Origin: a virus
Reading direction: 5' to 3' (one strand)
Virus record (IMG/VR): IMGVR_UViG_3300034064_000874
Location: 1 to 57,725 of that record
DNA: 57,725 bases
The notes under the pieces are model-generated. The model saw nothing but the letters and a program-made list of their open reading frames with translations. It did not search any database and had not been told where the DNA came from. Positions 18,101 through 25,252 of the stretch are shown piece by piece. The translations under genes were made by a program, and so were the position numbers. Positions within the stretch are counted from its first letter, which is position 1. Each line of letters begins with the position of its first letter.

Positions 18101-21029
18101 TGTTGAGGAGGATTACATCGGGCCGGGATCCGATGATGGCGCCGTCTCGGTCGAGCTCGGTGGTTCCGTCTTCGTGCTCGATGTAGACGACACGGTGGCC
18201 GAATACCTGCGCAATAGACTCAGCAATTCGTCGTTGCACAAATCCGCGACGGGGCAGCGCGGTTGCGGTTTTGATCTTCTGGAGAAGTACGCCTCCACTA
18301 TCTCCAGCTCCTCCGGCGTTAAGGGTGTCAACTGCTGTGTTGTATTCGTCGATGACATCTTGGTCGTTCGCCTTCGTGTTGCTGGCCGCAATATCGGATT
18401 GTACGCCCTGGCTTGCAAGATACTGCTCCGGCGTAATCAGCGGCTGGCCCAGCTGCTTCTGCACGGCGTTCTGGCCGCGCAGCTCACTCTCCTGCTTGGC
18501 GGTCAGTTGAGTCGGCAAAGATTTGTTGCCAGCTGGCCTGGATACACCCTTGATCGTCCGTCTAACCGGAAGCGGCAGCTGATCCCAGTTCTGACTTTTG
18601 ATCTCCGGCATCTCGAGCTCTTCAGCCCAGACGGATTTACCGGCTTCGTCCAGGGTGTCCCAGTAGTCCTTGGTGTTCTGCTCGGGCTGACGCTCTAGTG
18701 CAGGCTCGCTGACAGGATTGTTGGCCGTTGATGCAGTGGTAGTTGCTCCGACATTTCCATCAGCTGATCCACCCTCAAGTCGATCTCGTCCATCAACAGT
18801 GCCAATTCCAGCTCCTCCTTCTGCTCCCTGAGCGAGAGCACTTCCTGCTGCAGTTCCTGGAGCAATTTCTCCAGTGCCTGCCGTGGGATCATTGGCATTG
18901 GGATTCTCCGTGGTGCCGGCGCTTACCTGCCCGCCGGCTGGCATAGGAATAGATCCGGGCGCTTGGCCCGGAAGGTTTAGCAGCCCTTCTTGCCCGGACG
19001 TCCCGGCATTGGCTTCTTGGTTTTGCCCTTCATTGGTGGTCTCCTGAGTGGCGGTGGTAGTTTCTCGATCAGCATTGAGCTGATCCAGGGCTTCAAACGC
19101 ATCCACGTCGGTCGGATGCTGGCTGATGACGGTCCCGGTGTTGGTATCAACAATCTGGAACTCGTTGTCAGAGACTTGCCGGATCTCCGGCGCGATATCG
19201 GTTACCTGCGGCCCTTGGGCGGCATCGACGGCTTGGGATTGCCCTTCTTGGATGGGGGCTTGGGTTGTTCCTGTTGGTTCTGCAGGCGCCGTACTTGCGC
19301 CAGCGGGATCTTGGGCATTGGTGTCTCCTGGAATGCCGGTGGATGAAATGGAGGTGTCTTCGGCTTGGTCTCGCTCAGCCGGCATCGTCGCGGCCGCAGC
19401 AAGACGCCGAGCCATGATGTCGCGGGCCTGCTTGGCGCGCTCAATTCCAGAGAGTCCTGGGTCGGTCTCGGTCTTCAGAATCTCCATGAACATGGGATTC
19501 TTGTTGTAGAGCGACTCGATCTTGTTTTCGGATGACCAGCGTTTGGCCGCCACATCAGCTGCCTTTCCAAGCAGCACCTGGCCGCCGGTTCCGACCAACG
19601 TGGCAACAGCCGTCTGTATCGCTGCAGACGGACGCTCGGCCATGAATTCCTTGGCGGTCTTGTCTGGGTTCAGCTCAACCCACTTATCGAGATCCTGCAG
19701 GAATGTGGCGGCTTGCTCGCCCAGCATTTCTGGAACCAGCTGCTTGGCAAAGGTTTTCCAGAGGGCGTCATTGGCCTTCAAGCTGCCCAGCAACTTGCCC
19801 ATCGGGATAGTCTCAGTGCCGACCTCGATAATGCCCTGGGTTGTCCCGTAGAGTGCAGCTCGCTCCGGGCTTTTGCCGGCATCACGCGCTTCTCCATAGG
19901 ACTGACCACCCGACATGACGCCCATCGGGGCCAGCGCCATCAGCGGATTGCCAGTGACAACAGCCGCCGGGATCGTCATCAGATTCTGGGTGATCGACTG
20001 CATACCGGAGTACACGCCAGATGCCAGATCGCTGTCGGCCTGTGGGGTGAGTCGCTCGGCAATCGTCTTTTGCCCCTGACGCGCCTTACTGTAGGTCTGC
20101 GCCAGTTGCTGGACCGGATCCTGCACACCAAAAGCGTTGAATACGGGTCCGGTCAGATATTTGTTTGTGGCTTCGGCGCCGGCTTGCAAAGTACCAAGGA
20201 CGCCTTCACTGCCCCGATAAACACCGGACAGCGCAGCGGATCCAAGGTTCTTGGCGGCCTGGCCCGGGTTGTTGACCACGCTTTTCGGGTCCATCACCTG
20301 GTTGTAGGCGAAGTCCTCCACCGCATTGCCGGCGTCGCTGATTAGGTTCTTGCCGCGCTGTAGCAGGGACGGCGGTTGTGCGGGAGGCTCGGCGGGCGCT
20401 GAGACAGCTTCCTGCTGGCTCGAAAATGGAACCTCTGCGGCATCTGCTTCGGTGAAGATCTTCATGCCGCCATCAGAAGGCGAGGCATCCGACGTAACAC
20501 CACCATTCCACGCCGCCAGAATCTGCCGAGCATTTCGCCGACGCGCTCCTAAAGCAGGGACTCCAGGACGCTCGAAACCAGACATGTCGCCTGGTTGCCC
20601 CATGAAATTGGTGGTCGCCTGATCAAGGCTGCCAGACCGCTTCAGCGTCTCGAAAGCCGGCCTCTCGCTGGTCAATAACTCCTGCTTGAGGAACTGAAAG
20701 TTGGCATCATCAGACGCTGGGTCGAGATTGTTCGCCTTAACAAACTCCTCAAACTGACGACGACGCGGACCTGTCCACTGGGCCCATCCAAATCCACCAC
20801 GACCACTGACAGGCTTGATCTCCTGCATCTGCTTGAATCCACCGGACTCATGCCACAGGTTGCCCATAACCCCGGCCGCTTGCTCTGGAGTCATCCGCAA
20901 ATCCGGATCATCGATCAGGCGCTGAACACCCGACAGGGCAATATCCATGCTCGAACGGCGCTCGGGCTTGGCATCAGCCAAAGAGGGACCGGCCGATACC
21001 TGATTACCGTCTTCGTCGAATGCCAACAT
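9168..21029 (-). CDS. Giant polyvalent virion protein with N-terminal tail lysozyme
   Basis: A 3953-residue protein, presumably packaged and ejected with the DNA. Residues about 27-190 form a phage tail lysozyme-like domain (Glu61 in NLWHESGGF). Amphipathic segments follow (about 230-480). After a disordered linker comes a zincin-like HELTH motif near residue 988, then a Lys/Glu coil near 1160. The middle holds large-polyvalent-protein-associated modules, including a VHYSS...DAGFDGYVADFGNQ domain near 1985-2120 that may be ADP-ribosyltransferase-like. Another module has LRFDERTDADGNK and FIQELQSDWGQ. SNRR motifs separate modules at about 1682, 1945, 2193, 2493 and 3060. A hydrophobic helix lies near 3640. 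It probably aids wall passage, DNA entry and early host takeover. Confidence 0.9.
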   Translation of the reverse strand: MLAFDEDGNQVSAGPSLADAKPERRSSMDIALSGVQRLIDDPDLRMTPEQAAGVMGNLWHESGGFKQMQEIKPVSGRGGFGWAQWTGPRRRQFEEFVKANNLDPASDDANFQFLKQELLTSERPAFETLKRSGSLDQATTNFMGQPGDMSGFERPGVPALGARRRNARQILAAWNGGVTSDASPSDGGMKIFTEADAAEVPFSSQQEAVSAPAEPPAQPPSLLQRGKNLISDAGNAVEDFAYNQVMDPKSVVNNPGQAAKNLGSAALSGVYRGSEGVLGTLQAGAEATNKYLTGPVFNAFGVQDPVQQLAQTYSKARQGQKTIAERLTPQADSDLASGVYSGMQSITQNLMTIPAAVVTGNPLMALAPMGVMSGGQSYGEARDAGKSPERAALYGTTQGIIEVGTETIPMGKLLGSLKANDALWKTFAKQLVPEMLGEQAATFLQDLDKWVELNPDKTAKEFMAERPSAAIQTAVATLVGTGGQVLLGKAADVAAKRWSSENKIESLYNKNPMFMEILKTETDPGLSGIERAKQARDIMARRLAAAATMPAERDQAEDTSISSTGIPGDTNAQDPAGASTAPAEPTGTTQAPIQEGQSQAVDAAQGPQVTDIAPEIRQVSDNEFQIVDTNTGTVISQHPTDVDAFEALDQLNADRETTTATQETTNEGQNQEANAGTSGQEGLLNLPGQAPGSIPMPAGGQVSAGTTENPNANDPTAGTGEIAPGTAAGSALAQGAEGGAGIGTVDGRDRLEGGSADGNVGATTTASTANNPVSEPALERQPEQNTKDYWDTLDEAGKSVWAEELEMPEIKSQNWDQLPLPVRRTIKGVSRPAGNKSLPTQLTAKQESELRGQNAVQKQLGQPLITPEQYLASQGVQSDIAASNTKANDQDVIDEYNTAVDTLNAGGAGDSGGVLLQKIKTATALPRRGFVQRRIAESIAQVFGHRVVYIEHEDGTTELDRDGAIIGSRPDVILLNKNSQDTFSRVVAHELTHGLRRRAPKIYADMVTALREVYSPIGVSMHLGERNYEQELPKKGDTISAYPGLTDPSRNEEEWVSDFVSDVIHKPTALFRVAVAMNKQRPGSGGKFLRAVDGFMSGLIQKLQGAGFNAEAAIAKKDLQRARNAVTEALAQYANAQQTGTEPEFDGPEILESKKRLTEEEKAEKAQERERQKAEKEREKADRRAEKNTLAAKGFDSEPTNKRVIPATLEEINFINAAVDLAKSRQWKTGRDLRVELDRRINRVAKAAGVDLKAKDQSTYDYLVGIAIREAQEALKTNSSAIGWYDGKLTVAMDIMGEIYLELRDDPQARFGFIWALAVTSNGMKVDRNFELADKVYAHLRVHGRMPENIGEGPAKAKIDEGLATYNEYMDKWGYDRLQSFMTTLRPVREIEQLTGKTISGEGKDEMVYGSIILGPKIGNGFFSNLYGHYEQLTMDRWFMRTWNRWTGDLVTIDPAAIKAKRQSLDSLIRMLDAQERRSLQEIIGGKLLLGDLDGTAALIVGASQKPENRDAMNPIGERDPKQFIEIYGEPRSGQARTNMGAEIRKAGNNLVRQLQGLNDAPKGVNQRKFIRAVFNDALTRLQEVHDRLTMADFQALIWYPEKKRLYEAAKVKEDKGEDYEPDEAPDYANAARNLRASKGDFRGTIGPATGFRGGQRKLDAGDDSVGGRVRQDNGAGQADIPASNRRDSGVNAELAPNPDYIKAGAQGAAAKFDGLPYKDKLRVTRKVGDVVLPKVLNKLGITDFRLEYTMGGFEGLVNPSITIHFGESVSYDQQLEAAKIVGLLWKQKAMIAYNENDKQTGVQNQFVKVIPSKKLSVTEEADLFRVINQRYPDAQGVSTRDGSLVFGNFSEGKVAEQTFHDGIDSAISGIESDVEYETTSTTFRSDWIEPDTLEGYLEGTRYGKSDSAGSQAGRDIPRWKRDFDAIQAESDRLFDEAVGPDIPASNRRPNDPGNERAGSSSAAGDRPGYGQTKRGGVRAVGVHYSSAERKELDGSKYGTGATGAEAERVKNAADQRLANRIYFYINAGQGVSPEQGVGGNAHTVLLKNLYDIDADPLSIAENITGANSEERDNNMESAVIDAGFDGYVADFGNQRAAVLIGDHKVPVRFEGQGRPQVEPGERAEPNANKRLARLMGKDWSRKTPQAWGEYVKSINPSLYDRYAASFTGTSEKFWPDEMASRAKKGAAVDIPASNRRIPTATKLRARQTLTELAKFDQLFMSPKSDAKTMQDIANDINPDIEVKASRDGRNWTIIMEDGSPAFVKTDSDDKLYVDASNLESGKSRGSELYSIIGAYAHNNGLVFKGDPDGLSKKAMIRRTEQMLSSALKYGTTRHLEPHELQNIEWIEGDDAGNLDRLIEKSYRNAVEGNREAGYAGVEGLDDIQFNFKTRQFEQISSGKVFTDDDFRNLSAGAKARLGQSTSNPTGGERPSTPGRTTLKRAALLASLLRETGSRVPGERRGSGRDGILAESAGDSGPVGLNELPPALDGILYSNRRNPNPTFYSQLARGFESSKMNSMPGSQWRAWLFSNKAKLGIKDDEIAWTGIEDYLTLNAKEKLTKADIASYLADNGVRVEEVMKGGKMAPPKELQDYVDYYGGDTSTTDGLLEIARETEQDAQRFQRNGMPDQAQARFRIAELANEMAERGEVGAAAPKFASYTIPGGTNYQELLITLPEREPRNLNDIAQDMFGRRFSDLEDDDANAVTRAEREQKKAENYRSSHWNEPNVLAHLRFDERTDADGNKVMFIQELQSDWGQEGKKRGFATKKSGQFTVDRSDPDAVFIRNEAGEQVGGYSVNLAYGQSDEQLIELYQSGLGGTDGTIPQAPFVTDTKSWLSLGLKRAIRFASENGFDKIAFANGQQNADLYDLSKQVAGITWENTEKDNVLLQAKGFDNNYLINETMPSTKVDDYIGKELGDKIRSSIDRGVYSGGFTGEGLKVGGEGMRKFYDQIVPQTANEVLKKLGGQRLSMVSISTAQDLSDTPEDLVVRINETSGGRFRVGVGAGEARRAETFDTREQAQAWADEQVAAAESGRYSSQPGFDITPALQDKALDGMPLFSNRRNVLNQPALATWTTPDDSKLDNYVYLLQDKHIDTKRIVEKLGSRVSDAWDPYLKETLYHGRAAKDVDDFKVNEIKPLLRAMSTRGITIGELETFLHNRHAKEANEQIARINEAYPDGGSGILTQDAQDYLNNLPAGKRTDLEAMAAQIDAITAGTRRLLVDSGLETQDTIDAWEATYADYVPLQRESEDVLNRGMGTGQGFSTKGPASKRRTGSGKAVVDILANVMMQRERAITRAEKNKVGLALYGLAIQNPNPEFWYPVNPDAVKKPASVAQELVNNGMLESDLAGIIQEPTVASVNPRTGLVEYKINPALRNRDNVLAVRIKGKDRFLFFSTENERAVRMAQSLKNLDAPEMHGLLNAFRYITRYVSSINTQYNPIFGVVNLLRDTQGAMLNLSTTPIAGKQTEVAAKIAPAMAGIYGDLRADRKGKPRKGSAWSQLWEEFQSIGGKTGYRDMYATADDRMKALEKELKAIQDGKVKRLTRGLFDWLSDYNETLENAVRLSAYKVGTESGMSKEQAAVMAKELTVNFNRKGQIASQAGALYAFFNAAVQGTARLAETVKGPAGKKIVAGGLIMGVVQAAIMAAAGYDDDEPPEFLRERNFIIPMPNGKYVSIPMPLGFHVLPNTGRVLTEIAINPDGAGKKIAGLLGSFFDAFNPIGSAGWSVQTIAPTFADPLVALSENRDSFGKEIAKKDRSSTSPTPGFTRTKDTASWLSKQLAWGLNRITGGTDYTQGALSPTPDQLDYVFSQATGGVGREVMKIEQAASAWMTGEELPPYKYPLGVGRFVGDVKSQSAESNRFYANLTRLNELESEIKGRAKDGKDVAGFLRSNPLAALVPAGNQMERAVSELRSKKRKLIAQNAPKATIKALDGQIATQMKVLNDRVKEVNR

Positions 21030-22448
21030 TTATTTCACCTGCGAAAAAGCGACTTTGATGGGATTACCTTTCTCATCGAACGTATTGACGACCCAATAGG
21101 TGTGGCCGTCTTTGGCGGCGAACAGCTCCTGCTCGCCAGTGCTGGCCGCAAGCTCTGCCTTTTCCTGGGGTATGCCACCGACCGTCACCAGGCCTTGAAC
21201 AGTGCGGATATACTTCTGCCGCTGAGCAAGAAGCTCTTCCTTGCCTGCGCGGTACTTTTCTCCCAGAGGATCATTCGCCGGCGGCGTTTTGGGCTCATCC
21301 GGAATCGGGAAATACTGATTGGCGACGGACTCGGCGCGCTTGATATCGAACCCACCGCCGGATCCGCTGTTTTTGCTGACTGATCCAAGCCCCTTGCTGT
21401 CAGCCTCGGCCCAGTTCTTGTCCTGCTTGGATAGCTCCGTGTCGCTCTGGGCCATTTTGAGATTGAGCTCAGCCTGCTTGATCTGCCTTTCCAGTTCGCT
21501 CTTGCTGCCGTAATCGCCAATCTCGAGACGCTTCTGCAGAGCCTCCAACTGATTCTTGGCGGTCAAGGCGTTCTGATTGTTGATGTAGGCCTCATCACGG
21601 GCCGAAATAGGCTTCGGCGCCCCGTAGGCCAGCGACCTGGAGAATTCCTGCGCCTGCTGACGGATGGTGGGATTCCTGGACAGCATGCGGTTGAACTTGG
21701 CCAGGCCAGTCAGCTTCCGGGCGGCTTCTGATTCTGTCAGCGCCAGTAGCGGGTCGTCGGGGAGAGAGCTGGCAAACTGGGTCGCGGGGGCGTCGTACTC
21801 GGCAAACTCGCCTTTGGCATTGGCGCCCTTGACTCTGAGCATGGGGACGACCTTGCCGTTGACGCGATGGAACCCGACCGGCTCCTTCACAGCGACCCGG
21901 ATCTCTGCCCCGGTTTTCGGGTCACGACCCACATCGCCCAGGTTTCGATTGAAGACAGGCGTCAGCGCCGGCAACAATCGCTTGGCGACTTCTGGATCAT
22001 CAATGGGGATCTGGCCTGAGCGAACGCCTTTGGCCAGATTGTTGATGGTGTCGGCGTCATCTTCCATGTTGAGCATGGGCGCCATGCCGAAGTCCACCAG
22101 CTGCCGATAGTCGTCTTCGTTGATGGAGTCCTTCTTGAGGATGGCTTCGATGACGGGGAACTGAGCCTGCTTGTTGGCCTGCTCCATCGCCAGTCTTTCC
22201 TTGGCAATTTCTAGGCCGCCCTTTTCTTCGTTCATCCGCAACTGCCGTTCCTGGCGGTTGTTGTCCAGCTCCATGTTCTTGGCTTGCGCCTCGTACCAGC
22301 GGTCCTGGGTTTCCTGCCCTTTCCTCAGGCGCTCGGATTCGGCTCGCTGCAGGTCGCGGTTGACGGAGGAGTTGTAGAGGTCGTTTGCGTTCTGCAGGCC
22401 CTGGGTCAAGCCCTGGGTGAAGCCGCGCATTGCAAAGCCGTTGGCCAT
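21030..22448 (-). CDS. Putative internal virion (ejection) protein
   Basis: A 472-residue protein rich in Gln, Ala and charged helices. Residues 15-100 form a long coiled coil (LQRAESERLRKGQETQDRWYE). More helical repeats lie in the middle, and a short beta-rich C-terminus ends the protein (DGHTYWVVNTFDEKGNP). There are no enzymatic motifs. It lies immediately upstream of the giant gene, with abutting coordinates, and downstream of other low-complexity Ala/Gln proteins, the usual place for podovirus ejection proteins. GGAGATTCAAC precedes the ATG. The role is inferred from position and composition. Confidence 0.7.
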   Translation of the reverse strand: MANGFAMRGFTQGLTQGLQNANDLYNSSVNRDLQRAESERLRKGQETQDRWYEAQAKNMELDNNRQERQLRMNEEKGGLEIAKERLAMEQANKQAQFPVIEAILKKDSINEDDYRQLVDFGMAPMLNMEDDADTINNLAKGVRSGQIPIDDPEVAKRLLPALTPVFNRNLGDVGRDPKTGAEIRVAVKEPVGFHRVNGKVVPMLRVKGANAKGEFAEYDAPATQFASSLPDDPLLALTESEAARKLTGLAKFNRMLSRNPTIRQQAQEFSRSLAYGAPKPISARDEAYINNQNALTAKNQLEALQKRLEIGDYGSKSELERQIKQAELNLKMAQSDTELSKQDKNWAEADSKGLGSVSKNSGSGGGFDIKRAESVANQYFPIPDEPKTPPANDPLGEKYRAGKEELLAQRQKYIRTVQGLVTVGGIPQEKAELAASTGEQELFAAKDGHTYWVVNTFDEKGNPIKVAFSQVK

Positions 22449-22528
22449 GTTGAATCTCCAATAATGCGGCGTTTGTACCGCAAGGGAATCGTGTTCGGTG
22501 AACTACGTTTTGCCTGATCGACAGGCGC

Positions 22529-22551
22529 AAAAAAGCCCGCGAGAAGCGGGC
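22529..22551 (-). terminator. Intrinsic terminator in the ejection-gene block
   Basis: On the minus strand, GCCCGC and GCGGGC pair around a five-base loop, followed by six T. It lies between the 61-residue gene and the 472-residue gene. It would reduce expression of the last two late genes unless transcription is antiterminated. Confidence 0.75.
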
Positions 22552-22575
22552 CTGGTTCTGGTGGATCTGGGCCGG

Positions 22576-22761
22576 CTACTGGCCTAGCACATAGCCAAGA
22601 AATGTCCCCCACAAGAACGATGTAGAGGCGTCATCCTCCTCTGGTTCTGGGGTCGTAATGATCTTGAAATATTTATCTGGATTGGCTGCGCTTATCGCTG
22701 AGGTTGCTGTTGTACTTGTTGCTGCCATTGCTGCTGCCATTGCTATTTCAATGCCGAACAT
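22576..22761 (-). CDS. Small hydrophobic virion-cluster protein
   Basis: A 61-residue protein with an Ala/Met/Thr-rich hydrophobic N-terminus (IEIAMAAAMAATSTTATSAI) and a hydrophobic end (FLWGTFLGYVLGQ), so it may associate with membrane. A clear GGAGGATCAATTT precedes the ATG. It may be a small ejection component or a pinholin-like peptide. Its place among internal virion genes favours the former. Confidence 0.6.
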   Translation of the reverse strand: MFGIEIAMAAAMAATSTTATSAISAANPDKYFKIITTPEPEEDDASTSFLWGTFLGYVLGQ

Positions 22762-22777
22762 AAATTGATCCTCCGAG

Positions 22778-23482
22778 CTACATTAAAAGATCCATCATCG
22801 GGCGCTGCTCCCGTCCTGGGATACCCTTTGAGACCTTCGCCACGTCATCCGGATACTGCTGCTGAAGCTGGTAGACCTGGGCCAGTTGCTGGATCATCTG
22901 CTGCACTTCCGGCTGGGTCAGCTCACGCGGTTTTCCGCCTTGCGCTTCCGGCACCCGGGCCTCGGTCAGCATCGCCTCGTAGGGTTCTCTGGTCGGCTGA
23001 CCATCCTCGTCGGTCGGCTGCACCAGCAACTTGACCTGCATGGTGTTGCGCTCGGTGGGGATCAGATCGGCAATCGCCACATCACCTACCATCTCGCCAT
23101 CACCCAGCGGAGAGCCGATGGACTGGCCGATGATCGGCCTCAGCGCCAGGGTCAGCGCCTCCAGCGTCTGCGGATTGCGGAAGGCGGCCTGGCCTTTCGT
23201 CTGGAATTCCTGGCCAGCCTGCTGCAATACCTGCAGTGCAGGGCCAATGTTGGGGTTGGAGACCAGCCCCATCGCCGCTTCGGCGGCCATGTCTGCGCTG
23301 TCATCCATGTCGTCATCGCCGGCATAGCGATCCATCATGGCCTGCTCTGCCATTTGCCCAGCCATCGCCGGAGCTTGCCCGGCTATTGCTGGATCTTGTC
23401 CAGCTACCATGGTTTCCCGTGGACCCGGCTGGGGCGGCTGCTGGGGTTGTTGAGGTTGTACCGAGGCAAGTCCTGGCATCAT
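22778..23482 (-). CDS. Unknown Gln-rich virion-cluster protein
   Basis: A 234-residue protein read from MMPGLASVQ. The ATG at 23482 follows the previous stop by one base. The N-terminus is disordered and proline/glutamine-rich (PQQPQQPPQPGPR). The centre is helical, then comes a small beta segment (MQVKLLVQPTDEDGQ), and the C-terminus carries QQMIQQLAQVYQLQQQYP. A longer frame from 23515 would overlap the upstream gene. No family is recognised. A structural or ejection role is inferred from location. Confidence 0.65.
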   Translation of the reverse strand: MMPGLASVQPQQPQQPPQPGPRETMVAGQDPAIAGQAPAMAGQMAEQAMMDRYAGDDDMDDSADMAAEAAMGLVSNPNIGPALQVLQQAGQEFQTKGQAAFRNPQTLEALTLALRPIIGQSIGSPLGDGEMVGDVAIADLIPTERNTMQVKLLVQPTDEDGQPTREPYEAMLTEARVPEAQGGKPRELTQPEVQQMIQQLAQVYQLQQQYPDDVAKVSKGIPGREQRPMMDLLM

Positions 23483-23483
23483 G

Positions 23484-24032
23484 TCAGTTACCGATAAAAT
23501 TGGACGGGAAGCCACTCAGGAGGCTGTTGAAAGCGCTTTTGAATCCGTCGCTGGTGTCATTCCAGGTGGATATCAGGCGGGAGCGTGTGGGTGATTTCGC
23601 GAAAACGATCGGGCGGTCCTTGAGAATATCCGGCATGGCATTTTCATCAATGGCACCGCGAATCGTGGCAGAGCCCAGGCCGTTCCCGGCATAGTCATCC
23701 ACGCGCTGACCCATTGTGCGATTGTCTTTCTCGGCAATCACCGAGCTTTCGCCCAGCACCTTATTCGGCGACACGGCCTCTTTCGACACCTTCCCAATGG
23801 CCTGTTCGCCGCCGGGGGGATTGTCCATCGGCTTGCTCTTCTTGTATTCGGAATAGCCCGCCATGCCCAGCCCGGCGACATTGCCGACCAGAGAGCCGAT
23901 CGCCTCGTTCTTGGCCTCGGACTCCTTCATCCGGTTTTCGTACTCGGCCCAAATCTTTTTGTTCTCCAGCTCGCCCAGGCGATCCATGTTCTGGAGCCCC
24001 ATCATTCCGTAATTGAAGCCGACGTTATTCAT
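23484..24032 (-). CDS. Unknown virion-cluster protein
   Basis: A 182-residue protein beginning NNVGFNYGMMGLQNMDRL. It has a short helical coil (residues 20-45), a Gly/Ala hydrophobic stretch (GSLVGNVAGLGMAGY) and a hydrophilic C-terminal half. The ATG overlaps the preceding stop. It resembles small internal proteins of podovirus ejection clusters in composition only. There are no catalytic motifs. Confidence 0.6.
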   Translation of the reverse strand: MNNVGFNYGMMGLQNMDRLGELENKKIWAEYENRMKESEAKNEAIGSLVGNVAGLGMAGYSEYKKSKPMDNPPGGEQAIGKVSKEAVSPNKVLGESSVIAEKDNRTMGQRVDDYAGNGLGSATIRGAIDENAMPDILKDRPIVFAKSPTRSRLISTWNDTSDGFKSAFNSLLSGFPSNFIGN

Positions 24033-24478
24033 ATTCCGGCAAACCTCATCTCGCGTTGCGCATTGGCCAGCCCGAGCCGGGCCTGGTTCTTGACGCCGAC
24101 CTTGGTGGACGCATCCGTCAGCGCCTGCTGTTGATCAAACGCCGTTTGCGAAGCAGGGTCCATATTGACGCCCATGCGACCCAGAGAGCGAGCCTGCATC
24201 CCCGGCGCCAGGTTAGGGCCATCCAGTGCCTGATCAACCTGCTTCAGGCCGGCCAGCATCAGCCCGCCCCGGGCAAATTCAGCCTGCCGGTTGGCGAAGC
24301 CTCGCTGCTTCTGCAGTGCCTGGTCGAACAGCTTCTCCGAAGCCATATAGCGGGAGAACGCCGCATTCGCCATCGGCGTGCTCTCGGCAATCATCTGCTG
24401 GCCAATTTCAAAATTGCCTTGCTGCAAAGGACTGAGTCCTTTAGGAGGTGCAGCGCCACCGCCTCCGCCCATGCCCAC
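24029..24478 (-). CDS. Unknown virion-cluster protein (GTG start)
   Basis: A 149-residue Ala/Gln-rich helical protein. The start is a GTG preceded by a near-perfect AGGAGG five bases away. Its first residues are a Gly run (MGMGGGGGAAPP). No domain is recognised. The stop overlaps the next ATG. It is one of four consecutive genes of similar composition and is likely to encode a minor virion or ejection component. Confidence 0.6.
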   Translation of the reverse strand: MGMGGGGGAAPPKGLSPLQQGNFEIGQQMIAESTPMANAAFSRYMASEKLFDQALQKQRGFANRQAEFARGGLMLAGLKQVDQALDGPNLAPGMQARSLGRMGVNMDPASQTAFDQQQALTDASTKVGVKNQARLGLANAQREMRFAGI

Positions 24479-24487
24479 GATGACCTC

Positions 24488-25252
24488 CTATTTATTCATC
24501 TGGCCGTACATGCCCATACCAAGACCCATCATGGACCCGCCGATCTGCCCTGCAGCCGCATTAGCGGCGACGTTGTTCTGCACCTGAGCATTGATTCGGG
24601 CCGCCTGATTGGACGCCGCATTCTGCCCACCACCGGTCACCAAATTAAGACCCGTCCCCAGCCGTTCCTGGTAGTCACCAAACCGGGACAGGGTCTGGTC
24701 GCGGTAATTGCCAACCCGCTGAACCTGCTTGCCCAGCACCTGACCCATCTGCCCGCGTCGCCGGCCGTATTCACTGAGATAGCCCAGCCGGCCTTGCGCA
24801 TTGGCGCCCCGGGTCGTGGCGCGCATACCAAGAGTGAGTCCACCCATGCGACTCACGAAGGCGCCGGATCCAGGTCCGCCCGATTGGGCAGCTGTCTGCA
24901 TAACGCCCTGCGCCTCCTCCGGATAACCTTGCCAGGCCTGATTGACGTCGCGATCACCGGCGCCTTGGTAGTTGGCGTCCGCATTCAAGCCGCTCAGCTC
25001 CTGCTCCAATTCGTCAGTGCGCTGATTGGTCTGCTTCAGGTCAGTCAGATCGTCCTTCAGCCGCCGGTTGACCACGGGATCCAGCTGCTGCTGCCAGAAT
25101 CGGCCCTGCTCATAAGCCTGGCGATTGACCTCAGAGGCTTTGATTTCCTCCGGAGTTGGACCCCAGTTGTCTACCTCGCCACTAAATGCGCCTGCGGCCC
25201 CGGCGGCGGATATACCGACACCGATAGCTGATACTACGGCTCCGAATGGCAT
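24488..25252 (-). CDS. Putative DNA-ejection or internal virion protein
   Basis: A 254-residue protein with a hydrophobic Gly/Ala-rich N-terminus (VVSAIGVGISAAGAAGAF), a helical Gln-rich centre, and a Gly/Met-rich C-terminus (GGSMMGLGMGMYGQ). Such glycine-zipper-like ends occur in phage proteins that enter membranes during ejection. GGAGATTGTT precedes the ATG. Its start overlaps the end of the oxygenase-like gene by nineteen bases, tying the modification trio to the virion gene set. Confidence 0.65.
   Translation of the reverse strand: MPFGAVVSAIGVGISAAGAAGAFSGEVDNWGPTPEEIKASEVNRQAYEQGRFWQQQLDPVVNRRLKDDLTDLKQTNQRTDELEQELSGLNADANYQGAGDRDVNQAWQGYPEEAQGVMQTAAQSGGPGSGAFVSRMGGLTLGMRATTRGANAQGRLGYLSEYGRRRGQMGQVLGKQVQRVGNYRDQTLSRFGDYQERLGTGLNLVTGGGQNAASNQAARINAQVQNNVAANAAAGQIGGSMMGLGMGMYGQMNK

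Noticed and set aside
12864-18698. Several 150-290-codon plus-strand frames inside the giant gene
   Set aside because: They follow the third-position GC bias of the real minus-strand frame and have no start signals or domains.
24056-25231. 391-codon plus-strand frame opposite the ejection genes
   Set aside because: It is a shadow of two minus-strand genes with good ribosome-binding sites and coupled starts. It has no independent signals.
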